Shown: positions 1-10,072, counted from the stretch's first letter. The stretch is DNA of 64,000 nucleotides from Durusdinium trenchii (GCA_963970005.1 CAXAMN010004102.1:205104-269103); one strand, 5' to 3'. The notes: a model not told the origin generated them from the sequence alone. Numbers and translations: made by a program.

Positions 1-82
1 GTGTACTACGCCTGCCACGAAATCTGCACTCCAGGTTCACAGAGCGCTGCGCCTGCGGCGAAATCTGCATGACAGGCAGCCG

Positions 83-775
83 TGTAAGATGAGTGGAGTA
101 AGATGAGTGGTGTGAGATGAGTGGTGTAAGATGAGTGGAGTAAGGTGAGTGGAGTAAGATAAGTGGAGTAAGATGAGTGGTGTAAGATGAGTGGTGTGTG
201 ATGAGTGGTGTGAAATGAGTGGTGTAAGATGAGTGGTGTAAGATGAGTGGTATAAGATGAGTGGTGTAAGATGAGTGGAGTAAGATGAGTGGTGTAAGAT
301 GAGTGGTGTAAGATGGCTGGTGTAAGATGAGGGTGTAAGATGAGTGTAGGATGAGTGGTGTAAGATGAGTGGTGTAAGATGGGTGGTGTAAGATGAGTGG
401 TGTACGTTGGGTGGTGTAAGGTGAGTGGTGTAAGATGGGTGGTGTAAGATGAGCGGTGTGAGATGGGTGGTGTAAGGTGAGTTGTGTAAGATGGGCGGTG
501 TAAGATAGGTGGTGTAAGGTGAGTGGTGTGAGATGGGTGTTGTAAGATGAGTGGTGTAAGATGGGTGGTGTGAGATGAGTGGTGTAAGATGGGTGGTGTA
601 AGATAGGCGGTGTAAGATGAGTGGCGTAAGATGAGTGGTGTAAGATGGGCGGTGTGAGATGAGTGGTGTAAGATGGGTGATGTAAGATGGGTGGTGTAAG
701 ATGAGTGGTGTAAGATGGGTGGTGTAAGATGAGGGGTGTATGATGAGTGGTGTAAGATGAGTGGTGTAAGATGAG
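83..775. repeat. 15-bp minisatellite array
   Basis: About 45 imperfect tandem copies of a 15-bp unit close to GTAAGATGAGTGGTG. Variation is mostly single substitutions (for example GGTGTAAG against GGAGTAAG), and a few units have shortened. Long minus-strand open frames rich in His, Ser, Tyr, Thr and Leu run through it only because 15 is a multiple of three, so they are not evidence of a gene. Confidence 0.95.
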
Positions 776-852
776 GGGCGGCGGAGGAGGAGGAGGAGGC
801 GGAGGCGGAGGCGGAGGCGGAGGCGGAGGCGGAGGCGGAGGCGGAGCGGCGG
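776..852. repeat. GGAGGC hexanucleotide tract
   Basis: Purine-rich GGAGGC repeats (about ten units), preceded by GGA trinucleotides, directly follow the 15-bp minisatellite. The plus strand is G-rich, with GG and GGC runs. The poly-Gly and poly-Arg/Leu frames here are low-complexity artefacts. Confidence 0.95.
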
Positions 853-1904
853 GTGCAGAGCGAAAAGCAAGAACCCCACATAGTGATGTGGGGAAACACC
901 ATAGTGTATGGGTTTTGCTGGCTGAAAGATGCAACAGCGTTTGTCGCGTAGAGAAGTGGCGCAAGCACTTGGGAGGTGGGCGCACGACGGCTGCAAGCGC
1001 AGGAGCTCTGCATGGAGGAGCTTCAAGTTTGGGCACTCCATTTTGGATTCAATGAAACTCTTCGTTCCAATGAGCTCAACAAGGGAGTGGCGCACCCTCT
1101 TGCTGTCATTGCCTGCGCAGGGCAAGCTGGGCCTGATCCAGGACCATCAGGTGTCGCGTTTGCAGCTTGGCTTACCACCCAGATGAGTATATGCGCCCTT
1201 CGCTCCAATGGACTGCTCATGCGTTGCGCATCTCGTGGGACATGAGCGTTCCAGATGTCGATATGTCTCTGTGGCTCTCCCTCTCGAAGAAGTCCAACCA
1301 TACTGGAAAGATGAACGCGTCAGATTTGTTACTTTCGGGATTGAACATGTCGGAATAGTTGACCGAAACTTAAAGCGATCGAGAGAACTACATCTTCTTT
1401 CTACTCTTCCTACATGCCCGGGATTTGCGCGAGGCAAACAGACGCATTGACTGGACCATGCTATCTCAACTGCGCCGAGAGGGTTGACTTTCCGGTCAGG
1501 ATTCCTGGGACACGCAGAAGGACCCCGATGATTTCATGTATCATCACGGACGCTCGCGCAAATCAAGCAGAAGAGATGATGATTGATGGAGCGCTCAGCA
1601 AAGAAGGGCGTAGATCACAAGGAGAAACGCTGATCTGCGTGGGAACAAGCTCACTTCGAGAAGGTGAGGAGGGAGGCATCCATTTGTTTGCTTTCTCGAG
1701 CGCGATCGTTCGTTGAGTTTGTCGCTCAACCATGCAAGCAGAAGCTTGCTTCAGGCAGGCATTGAAATAAGGCAGGAGATCGAGTGAGGGCTGCAGCGCG
1801 ACCTTTTTGCCAGTCGAAGGAGAAGCGGTGGGAGAGTTCTGCGGCAAGCTTCACGAAGCAGGTGGTACAGCAGGTCCCGGGTTGATTCGTTGAAGAACGA
1901 AGCC
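853..1904. other. unassigned sequence, no gene supported
   Basis: Only short overlapping open frames (under about 100 codons) on both strands, none resembling a family I recognise. Decayed retroelement sequence continuing from the copia fragment downstream is possible, but I cannot show it. Confidence 0.4.
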
Positions 1905-2222
1905 GGCAGACTAGACTCTCAATTGAGTTGGCCTCGATATGGCGTATCCCAGGAGAAGCTGAAGTTTCTCAAGGGATCACTTCATGCGCGACGAGAAGCC
2001 GAAAAAATGACGGTCAGCGTTCCGCTGGGTGGACACCAACGCGATGCTGGCAGACCCTTTGACGAAGGTCATGGATCCGTGCAAGTTGGTTCAGGCATTG
2101 GAGACGAACAAGTGGAACTTGGAGCAGCCAATCAATGCTATGATTGCGGCGAGGCTCCAATGCGAAAGGCAGAGACCAAGGGACTTCCTGAGGAATACAG
2201 AAGTTTACTCTACAAAGTATAG
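1905..2222 (+). pseudogene. decayed copia pol, RNase H C-terminal fragment
   Basis: Two out-of-register pieces read like the end of a dinoflagellate Ty1/copia RNase H domain. At about 1908-1965 the frame gives RLSIELASIWRIPGEAE, which matches the place of DKRLAIDLTALRQ..WRKPGEE in the better-preserved element at 9.6 kb. At 2017-2222 a second frame gives AFRWVDTNAMLADPLTKVMDP, the typical WVDT..MLADPLTK end of copia RNase H. A stop at 2008-2010 and a frame change separate them. No LTRs are visible around the fragment. It is diverged from the element at 3910-10068, so it derives from a different copia family. Assignment rests on recognised motifs, not an alignment. Confidence 0.6.
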
Positions 2223-2262
2223 CAAGCAGATGAACTGCGCTACAGGACTATATGGATTATGA

Positions 2263-3904
2263 GGCCCGCCGGACGCTGGCAAAATACTGAGGACTTTGTG
2301 TGAGCCCCGCAGGGGCAGATTCAGCCAGATGATGAACATTTTCCGCCGGGACAAGCTGAACTGAGAGTATTGGTTTTCGTATGGTTCGTAGAAATTTTGC
2401 CAGAGAACGCAGCCCCCTACTCTCGCAGAAATTTGGTACACCACGCCAACCGATTCACGGGTGTGATGTATATAGCATGTTTTTGCACCGCTTTTGCAAA
2501 GCATTGCGCATGTTGACCTCTGCTGAGATCTTCTACAGTACATAGATGGGTTCGTTCGACCGCCGCAGAGTGCACTTTTGAGTCAAGCCGCGAAAACATA
2601 TCTGCCAGCTGTTTTCACAGGTGCTTTTCAAAGGGCCTGGCCATGTCGCTGTTGATTGATTGTTAAACTTATTCAGCCCGAGGCTTTGCTTGCACCTGGC
2701 CCAGCTGCGGTGTGAGCGAGACATGGAGGAGGTCACTTTCCGGAAGGAATGCGAGGCTGGTGTTCTCATAGCTGGTTGTGTGTGGAAAGTTTAGAATATT
2801 TGTCTGAACCTTTCAAGGCACTTCTTGCTACCGCCGTGGACCTCAGGGCAGACCGAAGGATGCTGGAAGAGGAACCTGTATATGCGATGGGAGTGCTTTT
2901 TCATAGGGTTCATTGACTCAGTATGTGCAAACCAATTGTGTGTATGCAGTGGGGCTCTCAAGATTTCTCAACTACCACAAGGGCAATAGATATGTACCCT
3001 TGGACACAGGAAATGGTTTTCTACCTTACGCAGTCTCTTCAAGTGTCTTCCACAAATGACAACCTCAATGGACGAGCCTTTTCGCCAGCCAAGTTGAGCA
3101 GAAGGCACCTATGTCCAAGTAAAAGTTGCAATGAAAACCTACCCAGTATGAATGAGACGATTTGAAATCATTGCAAGAAGTGTCGTGATTGGAGTTGGCA
3201 TGCAGCCCTTGCCCAAACACCGGGTCCACCAAGAGAGTAAGACTAGAAGGAACTATGGTTTGCTTTTCTGTTGCCATACTGGTACTTCCATCCATCGCCT
3301 CAAGACACGGTGTTTTTTCCTTTCATTCTGTTCATGTTTGTCATTCCTTCCTTCCTTCCTTCCTTCCTTCCTTCCTTCCTTCCTCGCCCGCAAGAATTGG
3401 CTCCACCGCACGCATGTGCATTGTGTGTGCGTGTGCGGTGCACCATTGCACCTGGACACGATTTTTTTGTTTTCCTTTTCCTTTCATCAGGTTCTGCATT
3501 TGAGGAAACAATGATAAAGAACAGCGACACACTGCGCAGTTTTCTGCACTTGAGGAGACAGCTAGATGGGAACGAATTGCGACGGTGGAGGCTGATGTTG
3601 AAGAGAGAAGTTGTGCGAGGACTGAATTGTTGGCTATGCTTTAATCTAAGGTCAAAGCAAGTTGACGTTTCGAGAGCAGCAAGAAGATTAGCTGAACTGT
3701 TTCATTTGTTCGACGCTGCATCAGGAGTGAGAAGACTCAGCGAACTTTGCTGAACGAACTCGAGGTTTGAACACTTCGTTCCTGAAATGGTTTTGTTGAT
3801 AAGCTCGCAGCATGTTGTCGTTGCAGGAAGGTCAGAATGAGTTGAGAGCTGCCCCGGCTTCACTTCGAGGGGTTTGGTCCTGAGATCCTCCAGAGAAAGG
3901 AAAC
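2263..3904. other. unassigned sequence, no gene supported
   Basis: Short frames only, apart from the TTCC microsatellite inside it. The frames spanning 3152-3753 are open mainly because they translate the TTCC tract. The stretch ends at the target-site copy of the copia insertion. Confidence 0.4.
3344..3384. repeat. (TTCC)n microsatellite
   Basis: About ten uninterrupted TTCC units, a pure pyrimidine tract on the plus strand. Confidence 0.97.
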
Positions 3905-3909
3905 ACAAC
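3905..3909. other. probable target-site duplication (5' copy)
   Basis: ACAAC directly before the 5' LTR. CAAC directly follows the 3' LTR at 10069-10072, and ACAAC can be read at 10068-10072 if the terminal A of the LTR is shared. A 4-5 bp duplication fits copia integration. Confidence 0.6.
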
Positions 3910-4058
3910 TGTGAAAGTGAAGTTGCATTCATGTCATGACAAGCCTTGTTTCATGGAAACCCGCGGTTGAGACATGTCGGACCCCGCCAACCTTCGGTTG
4001 GCTCAAGCCTTGCCTGATGAAAAGGCGCGTTTTTTGCCGCGTGAGACCAGTTTCAACA
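3910..4058 (+). repeat. 5' LTR of copia element
   Basis: Starts TGTGAAAG and ends TTTCAACA, so the ends form an imperfect inverted repeat with TG...CA termini. It differs from the 3' LTR at three positions (near 3994, 4001-4002 and 4032). It contains TTGGCTCAAG at 3998-4007, identical to the last 10 nt of the dinoflagellate spliced leader. It also contains a short hairpin-like stretch (CCAAC..GTTGG) just upstream of that match. Confidence 0.93.
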
Positions 4059-4075
4059 CTGGCAGCGGAGCCCCA
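4059..4075 (+). other. probable primer-binding site
   Basis: CTGGCAGCGGAGCCCC follows the 5' LTR directly. It resembles the TGGTATCAGAGC-type primer-binding site of plant copia elements, complementary to the initiator tRNA-Met 3' part. The match is partial, so the tRNA identity is inferred. Confidence 0.5.
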
Positions 4076-4158
4076 AGGGGCACCCTCACCACGTGTTAGC
4101 TCCTTGCCATGTCTGGAGACCCTCCGCTATGACGGAGCGCAGAGCACCACCCTGGCGA

Positions 4159-4494
4159 CAAGCCAGGACTCCTTCGACTCTGAAGGTAAGTTCGGGATCC
4201 CTCGCTTCTCAGGAGAGCCAGCTCAGCTACCAGAGTACGCCTTCCGCGTCCAGATGAGGATGCTGCGCGAGAAAGGAATGGAAGAGAGCGAGCTGAAGAA
4301 AGTTGGCCCCTTGGGCATACGGCTTGTGGAGGGACTTCGTGGACAAGCCCTTCGCCTTGCCCAGCAGCTGAAGCCTGAGGATCTAGCAAAGCAGTCAGGC
4401 CCTGAGACACTCCTGAAGCTGTTCAACGACACCCTGAAGCCGAGCATCTCAAGAGGCACGAGAACTCTACAGTGCCGGGTCGAAAGAAGGCGGC
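4159..4494 (+). pseudogene. copia gag N-terminal part, frameshifted
   Basis: The frame reads FGIPRFSGEPAQLPEYAFRV, then an amphipathic helical stretch to about 4450 (..LLKLFNDTLKPS). This is typical of the copia gag capsid-like region (FDGxPxxYxEY..). The natural continuation (ARELYSAGSKEGG, then the frame opening at 4495) lies in another reading frame, so an indel near 4445-4455 breaks gag. The start codon is unclear: an ATG at 4109 reaches a stop after seven codons. Confidence 0.65.
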
Positions 4495-7400
4495 ATGCTC
4501 AGTCGCCAGTCTGGCGAATCTATGTCAAGCTACATCACCAGAAGAAGGTCCTACGCCGTCGCCATCCCGGACGTGATCCTCGCGGAGCAACTTCTTACGA
4601 ATGCTCAAATCTCTGGAGATCAGAGATTGATGGTGCGAACAATGCTCCAAGGCACCCTGACCTTCGACACGGTTGCCTCTGAGCTGATAGCACAGCGCCC
4701 GAGGATCCATGAGTTCGAGAAGCAACGGGGCGGAAAAGGCTATGGGAATCACTCACGCCCATGGTCACGACCTCAAGGACATCAACATCGCCACAACAAG
4801 CCCTTCCGGAGCTACTTGGCTGAAGATGCAGATGAATGGGAGAGTCAGGACCTCACTGGCTTTGATGAAGTTGAAGAGGATCAAACTGCCTACTTCCAGG
4901 ACACCAAGACCGTTGTTGAGGAAGATGCTGAGGTCTACCTGGAAGAGCACACGTGCTATCTCATTGAGAATGGCATGGACATGGACAACGAAGAAGCATG
5001 TGCCTTGGCAGCTGAAACCCTCCAGCTTGAGTATGAGGCCTACAACATGAGGCAGCACGCCTCTGGAAAGGGTCATGGTGGCTTTCACCAAGCCCGTCAA
5101 TTTGATGTTTCTGGACAGCTCTCATTCCAGGAACGAAAGGCCCGTTTGATCCAGCTGAAGTCGAAGACCGAATGCCGTCGTCGCCATCAGAAAGGTCATT
5201 GGTCGGGGGATCCACAATGTCCCAAAGGATCACGAAAAGGCAGCGGCATGTTCTCTGGGAGGTCACCGAGCACTTCATCGACTTCACCGCCTTCTACCTC
5301 CAAGAGTGGCAAGAGCAAAGGCTCTGGGAAGCACAAACCCAGAGTGGTCTACTTCAGCACGAAGGAACAAGAGGATGTCCCCGATCCAGGAAGCGAGAAG
5401 GCATGGTGTGGTATGGCTCTCAAGGAAGATCCACGACACCGTGGAGTCTGTGTACCACCACCTTCAAGCCTGCAGAGTCCTTCACGATCCACTGCACCTC
5501 CGACTACCAGTCCGCCTACGGGACTTCGTGCTAAGGCAGCTCCAACTCAGCCCGCTGCGCACGATGCTATGGCATTGAGTATGACCCGGGTGCCTCAACT
5601 TCCTTTTGGAGTTCCACGTAACGATTCAGCACAAGTTGAACTGCAAGATGCTGGCACCGAGGCCTTGGTTGAGAGGTCTTTGCATTTGGCTCCTTCAGAG
5701 CTTCGTGGCCGTCTGCTCACTCAGGATGAGATGGATGAGCAAGCTCTACACGCAGCTTCGCACATGGTCGCAGACATGGAGGCCATGGAGGTGGAATCTG
5801 AAGGCTATGAGCCCAGCATCTATGATCCAAGTTTGATGTCTTTTGAACTTGTATCTCATGCACCTGGGCCCTCCTCTGGATATGGACAGAGTGGCATTCC
5901 CTCAAAAGCACCAAGTGTTCCTCCGCTACCACAACGTCATCAAGGCCCTGAATGTGAACACAAGAAGACAACCAAAAAGGGCGCCAACAAGTACTACACG
6001 ATGGTGTCATGTGTGGACGGCGGTGCGATCTTGGAAAAGACCAGAAAGCCAGAGACTACAACTCCGGCAAAGTCAGCGCCACCACCTCTGCCAGCAACGG
6101 CAGAACAAGAGCTATGTCCTCACCATCGCATTTCATGGAAGGGAACAAATGGCTTCCAGACGCGACAGACTTGTCTGGATTGCGGCTTTGTCAGGATTGG
6201 CCGCCCAAAGTCAGCGCCAGCTCCTTCGAGATACTCATCCTCAGCAGAAGGAGACCTTCCTTTGAGTTTCACTCCTCAAATGGCCCAAGCAGTCTTCCGC
6301 ATGAGCAGCATGATGGCCCTCATCAAGCACAACGAGACCGGTGAGAACCTCACAAGTGAAGATCTATCTCGTCTTTTGCGAGGTGCCATGCTCTCCATCG
6401 TGAATTGGCCGCCAGAGGATAGTTTCACTGATTCCAATGCACAGGCAGCTTTTTCTCCGGGTCCTCGACCCTCCTGCACAGGTACTCCACCAGCTTCTAC
6501 TGCCACATCGCCTGTACCAACACCAGATCGAGGCACGGCTCGAGACAGTCGCCATGTCAAGATCTTGAACTTCGGCCGCTACAAGGGCCAAAGCTATGAG
6601 AAGGCCTACCAGGACGCCTCCTATGTCAACTGGGTGTTGGGCGAGTTGAACGAAGACTCAAATCCCATCTTCATGCATTTGGGTCGCTACTTTGAGGACC
6701 GGCGCATGGCAGAAAGAAGCAACACAGCTTTCATGGCAACCAAGACGATTGAGGTCTCAGACACTGAAGAGGACTTCCCTACTTCAGAGACGGTCGCCTC
6801 CGAGACTGACCTCATCGCCATCTTGGATTCAGGCTGCAACAAAACATGTCATGGTGAACTTTGGCTCCAAAAGTATGCCGCAGCAGTTGGACACTCCATT
6901 GATGAGATTCCCATGAACCCTGAAACTGGTTCCTTCAGAGGCATTGGCGGCTCGGTCACCGTCCTCGGACTTCGCAGCTTGCAAGTCGGATTTGAGCTAG
7001 CTGACGGTGGCATCGCCATTGGAGACATCGACTCCACCGAACTGCAGGGCAGCTCAGCACCTCTCTTGCTCAGCATTGGTGATCAACGCAAACTTGGTCT
7101 TTGCATCGAGCTTGGCAACACTGAGTCTGTGTTCAGCCCATCGCAATGGGTGCTTGGACGTCTACCTCGTGAAGTTTGCTCACTCACAGCGGAAAATGAT
7201 GATACTGAACATCTTGGAGTGCATCATGAAGGCATTGATGATCCGCTGGATGAGTTCTCCAAGCAACTCGAGATTAGACAGGCAGCAAAGCAGGCCTTTG
7301 TCCAAGCCAACTCTTCCAGAAGAATCAGAACAGCTTTGCTTCGAAAGTCAGTTCCACTACGTGGCCCCTATAAAGCTGGAGATTTGGTCAGCTTCCATCG

Positions 7401-9360
7401 CAAGGGCAAATGGTTTGGCCCAGGCCGCATTGTGGGAACTTCTGGAAGGGCAAACTTTTGGTTGGTCCATGGAGGAATACCGATCATCGTATCGGAAAGC
7501 CAGATCCGCCCTGCAACTCGATCCGAAGTACCCTCAAAACAGCTTCTCGAACTACGACCATCTCGGAAGAGACGCAGGGAGGCCTTTGAAGAGCCTATGG
7601 ATGATGTACCACCATTTTCTGAAGATCTTCAAGTACCAGCTCTTCAAGAGGCACAAGAAGATTTGCAACCTGGCTACATTGAACTGCCAGTTGAAGCAGG
7701 ATCTGGTCCTTCACCATCTCCAATGCCAGAGCCAACTTCTCCTGAAGAGCCGGAAACTCCGTTTGATCTACCTCATGAACTTCCATCAGTACCAGAAGAA
7801 ATGGCTCTTGATGATGAAGAAGAAGTACCAGTTCCTCCAGAGCCAGATAGACAAGAATCTGGACAACCAGAATCGGAAGCGTCACACCCTATGACAGTGC
7901 CATCAACTCCAATCATGGCTCCTTCCGTTGGCTCCACTTCCCTGCAAACAGCTCTGAACCGCTCAGTGGATCAACTGGACGGCTATCCACGTCCGGAAGT
8001 TCGACCTCCACCAGGTCTACTACCTGTTCAAGGAAGATCAAGGTCGCCACTACGAGACCCACCTGTTCCTCGTGATGAACGTGGCCTGATGGCCATTGCA
8101 GCTGAAGAGAAACGCTACCATGGCTTTTTGGCCAAGCGCTTCAAGAAGAAGAAGCGCCAGGTGGGCGCTCACAGGGAGATTAACTTCAACACCTGTGACC
8201 CGAAGACCAGAGCTGGGCTCATTTTGAGCAGAAAGAAAGAGTGGCGCAACTGGATGGACTTCACCGCTGTCCATGTGATCAAGCCCAAAGATGTCAAGGG
8301 CTACCTGCTGAAGAACCCGCGCGTGAAGATTGTGCCAACTCGTTGGGTCGATTCCGACAAGAATGAAGTCGGAGAAGAGTCACAACTGAAGTCAAGACTC
8401 GTTGTTCGTGGTGACTTAGAATGGCACCCAACCAAGTTGAGGACTGATAGCCCAACGTGTTCACAGCTCATCGTGAACATGATCCTGGCGCACGCAGCTT
8501 CCATGAACCTGCGAGTCAACGCAGGAGATATCAGTGCAGCATTCCTTCAAGGTGTGAAGATCAATCGCACCCTGGTTCTCTCACTGCCGTCTGGAGGTGT
8601 TCCAGATGAAGATGTGCCAGAAGGATCACTGCTTGTGGCCGAGAAGTCCGTCTATGGCACGACCGACGCCCCAAGAGGATTCTGGAAGCGACTTCATGAA
8701 GTGCTTTTGCAATGCGGCTTAAAGCCAATTCCTGCAGAGGCTGCCGCTTACTACTTGCCAGGTCCCGAGAACGAGATTCAAGGTCTCTTGGGCACCCACG
8801 TCGACGACATCCTATGGACCGGCAATGAGAGAATGGACAATGTCATGAATTCTGTCCAGCAGCACTTCCGCTTCGGCAAGATTGAGGGCAATGAGTTCAA
8901 GTTCTGCAGTTGTTTGATCAAACAGCAGGAGGATGGCGTCTACCTTTCAAGTCCAAACGTCATGGACCGAGTCAAACCGGTCTACATCCATCCTGATCGG
9001 CGAGCTCTTCGTGCCGAGCCAGCAGATGAAAAGGAGATCTCTCAGCTTCGCTCCGTGCTGGGAAGCATTTCATGGTTTGCCAGGACATGCCGTCCGGATC
9101 TCTCCTTTGCCGTCAACCAGCTCCAGTCAGTGCAAGCAACTGCACGAATCCAGGACCTCGTCGAGGCCAACAAGCTGTTGAACTTTGCCGTCAAGACCAA
9201 GAAGAAAGGCATGGTCTTTAGCAAGAATGGCCCAAAGCTCAATGAGTGTATGATACTCTCAGTGACTGACGCTAGTCACGGGTCGAGCTTCGAAGATCTT
9301 GGAGGCGGCAGACTGGGCGGCAACAGATCCCAATCTGGGAGGATCCTTGCTCTAGCCTGA
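4495..9360 (+). CDS. copia gag-pol polyprotein lacking the integrase core
   Basis: Open for 1621 codons. In order: a gag remainder (SRQSGESMSSYI, then QRLMVRTMLQG); a zinc knuckle at 5173-5220 whose second Cys is Arg (C-R-R-R-H-x3-H-x6-C); a long low-complexity linker; an ExoX-like motif NFGRYKGQSYEKAY..YVNW at residues ~688-705; an aspartic protease motif ILDSGC with Asp778; the integrase C-terminal domain (GPYKAGDLVSFHRKGKW..GPGRIVG) at ~955-980; RT with GDISAAFLQG (Asp1345), YGTTDAPRGFW and HVDD (Asp1437); and the RNase H start VTDASHG (Asp1592). The integrase HHCC and DDE core, about 300 residues, is missing between protease and the C-terminal domain. A TGA at 9358-9360 ends the frame early. 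Confidence 0.88.
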   Translation: MLSRQSGESMSSYITRRRSYAVAIPDVILAEQLLTNAQISGDQRLMVRTMLQGTLTFDTVASELIAQRPRIHEFEKQRGGKGYGNHSRPWSRPQGHQHRHNKPFRSYLAEDADEWESQDLTGFDEVEEDQTAYFQDTKTVVEEDAEVYLEEHTCYLIENGMDMDNEEACALAAETLQLEYEAYNMRQHASGKGHGGFHQARQFDVSGQLSFQERKARLIQLKSKTECRRRHQKGHWSGDPQCPKGSRKGSGMFSGRSPSTSSTSPPSTSKSGKSKGSGKHKPRVVYFSTKEQEDVPDPGSEKAWCGMALKEDPRHRGVCVPPPSSLQSPSRSTAPPTTSPPTGLRAKAAPTQPAAHDAMALSMTRVPQLPFGVPRNDSAQVELQDAGTEALVERSLHLAPSELRGRLLTQDEMDEQALHAASHMVADMEAMEVESEGYEPSIYDPSLMSFELVSHAPGPSSGYGQSGIPSKAPSVPPLPQRHQGPECEHKKTTKKGANKYYTMVSCVDGGAILEKTRKPETTTPAKSAPPPLPATAEQELCPHHRISWKGTNGFQTRQTCLDCGFVRIGRPKSAPAPSRYSSSAEGDLPLSFTPQMAQAVFRMSSMMALIKHNETGENLTSEDLSRLLRGAMLSIVNWPPEDSFTDSNAQAAFSPGPRPSCTGTPPASTATSPVPTPDRGTARDSRHVKILNFGRYKGQSYEKAYQDASYVNWVLGELNEDSNPIFMHLGRYFEDRRMAERSNTAFMATKTIEVSDTEEDFPTSETVASETDLIAILDSGCNKTCHGELWLQKYAAAVGHSIDEIPMNPETGSFRGIGGSVTVLGLRSLQVGFELADGGIAIGDIDSTELQGSSAPLLLSIGDQRKLGLCIELGNTESVFSPSQWVLGRLPREVCSLTAENDDTEHLGVHHEGIDDPLDEFSKQLEIRQAAKQAFVQANSSRRIRTALLRKSVPLRGPYKAGDLVSFHRKGKWFGPGRIVGTSGRANFWLVHGGIPIIVSESQIRPATRSEVPSKQLLELRPSRKRRREAFEEPMDDVPPFSEDLQVPALQEAQEDLQPGYIELPVEAGSGPSPSPMPEPTSPEEPETPFDLPHELPSVPEEMALDDEEEVPVPPEPDRQESGQPESEASHPMTVPSTPIMAPSVGSTSLQTALNRSVDQLDGYPRPEVRPPPGLLPVQGRSRSPLRDPPVPRDERGLMAIAAEEKRYHGFLAKRFKKKKRQVGAHREINFNTCDPKTRAGLILSRKKEWRNWMDFTAVHVIKPKDVKGYLLKNPRVKIVPTRWVDSDKNEVGEESQLKSRLVVRGDLEWHPTKLRTDSPTCSQLIVNMILAHAASMNLRVNAGDISAAFLQGVKINRTLVLSLPSGGVPDEDVPEGSLLVAEKSVYGTTDAPRGFWKRLHEVLLQCGLKPIPAEAAAYYLPGPENEIQGLLGTHVDDILWTGNERMDNVMNSVQQHFRFGKIEGNEFKFCSCLIKQQEDGVYLSSPNVMDRVKPVYIHPDRRALRAEPADEKEISQLRSVLGSISWFARTCRPDLSFAVNQLQSVQATARIQDLVEANKLLNFAVKTKKKGMVFSKNGPKLNECMILSVTDASHGSSFEDLGGGRLGGNRSQSGRILALA

Positions 9361-9385
9361 CAGGACTTCATGACCGAGGGCAGGC

Positions 9386-9949
9386 ACTGTGGCTTTGCTC
9401 TCTTGGTGTTCGACCACCATCAAGAGAGTGCGCAGGAGCACCATGCAAGCTGAGACTCTCAGCCTTCAGCTGGGATCAGAAGAAGCAGAGCATCTTCGCC
9501 AGATCTTCTGCGAGGTCAAGAACCTGACCGATGGCAGCCGAGGAAAAGAAAGATTTGTGAAGGCATGCGATGCCATGGCAATCGGATGGCTCACCGATTG
9601 CAAGAGCCTCTACGACCACCTCTTCATGCCCGGCATCAGCGAGGTGACGGACAAGCGCCTTGCCATTGACCTGACGGCTTTGCGTCAGGACGTTTGGCGA
9701 AAGCCAGGTGAAGAGACTGGAAACCCGAGCTATGATGATGCTCCACCGGCTGATGGCACCACGAAAGTGGCATGGGTCGACACCTTGACAATGGTGTCGG
9801 ATGGCCTCACCAAAAGGATGAAGAGCCCGCAGCTGGATACGCTCACCAGGAGCGGATGGTTGGAAGTTAGCTTCACGAAGCTTTCATCGCCTGGTTTCCA
9901 TGAAAAGAAAAACAATGGGTGTGAAAGTGAAGTTGCATTCATGTCATGA
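9386..9949 (+). pseudogene. copia RNase H C-terminal half, out of frame
   Basis: The frame continues RNase H from the upstream pol frame after a stop and a frameshift. It contains TMQAETLSLQLG, then WLTDCKSLYDHL, DKRLAIDLTALRQ and WVDTLTMVSDGLTKRM, the usual copia RNase H order. The open frame runs across the purine tract and ends inside the 3' LTR at 9947-9949, so the pol stop codon is supplied by the LTR. Confidence 0.85.
9902..9919 (+). other. imperfect polypurine tract
   Basis: GAAAAGAAAAACAATGGG lies directly before the 3' LTR, where plus-strand DNA synthesis is primed in LTR elements. Two pyrimidines interrupt it. Confidence 0.65.
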
Positions 9950-10068
9950 CAAGCCTTGTTTCATGGAAACCCGCGGTTGAGACATGTCGGACCCTGCCAA
10001 GCTTCGGTTGGCTCAAGCCTTGCCTGATGAAAAGGCGCGTTCTTTGCCGCGTGAGACCAGTTTCAACA
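9920..10068 (+). repeat. 3' LTR of copia element
   Basis: A 149-bp direct copy of 3910-4058 with three substitutions. TTGGCTCAAG is retained at 10008-10017. CAAC follows at 10069-10072 as the second target-site copy. Confidence 0.93.
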
Positions 10069-10072
10069 CAAC

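Larger units (their letters stand above)
3910..10068 (+). mobile_element. Ty1/copia LTR retrotransposon, defective
   Basis: A 6.16-kb element bounded by two direct LTRs of 149 bp, with a short target-site duplication, a primer-binding-like site after the 5' LTR and a purine-rich tract before the 3' LTR. The gene order gag, protease, integrase C-terminus, RT, RNase H is that of copia. LTR divergence is 3 of 149 sites, which points to fairly recent insertion, yet the coding part is broken: a frameshift in gag near 4450, loss of the integrase zinc-binding and DDE core, and a stop plus frameshift in RNase H near 9358-9385. It probably moved using proteins of an intact relative, or decayed after insertion. 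Confidence 0.93.

Noticed and set aside
6..1125. Long minus-strand open frames (335 and 362 codons)
   Set aside because: They are translations of the 15-bp minisatellite; the period is a multiple of three, so frames stay open without selection.
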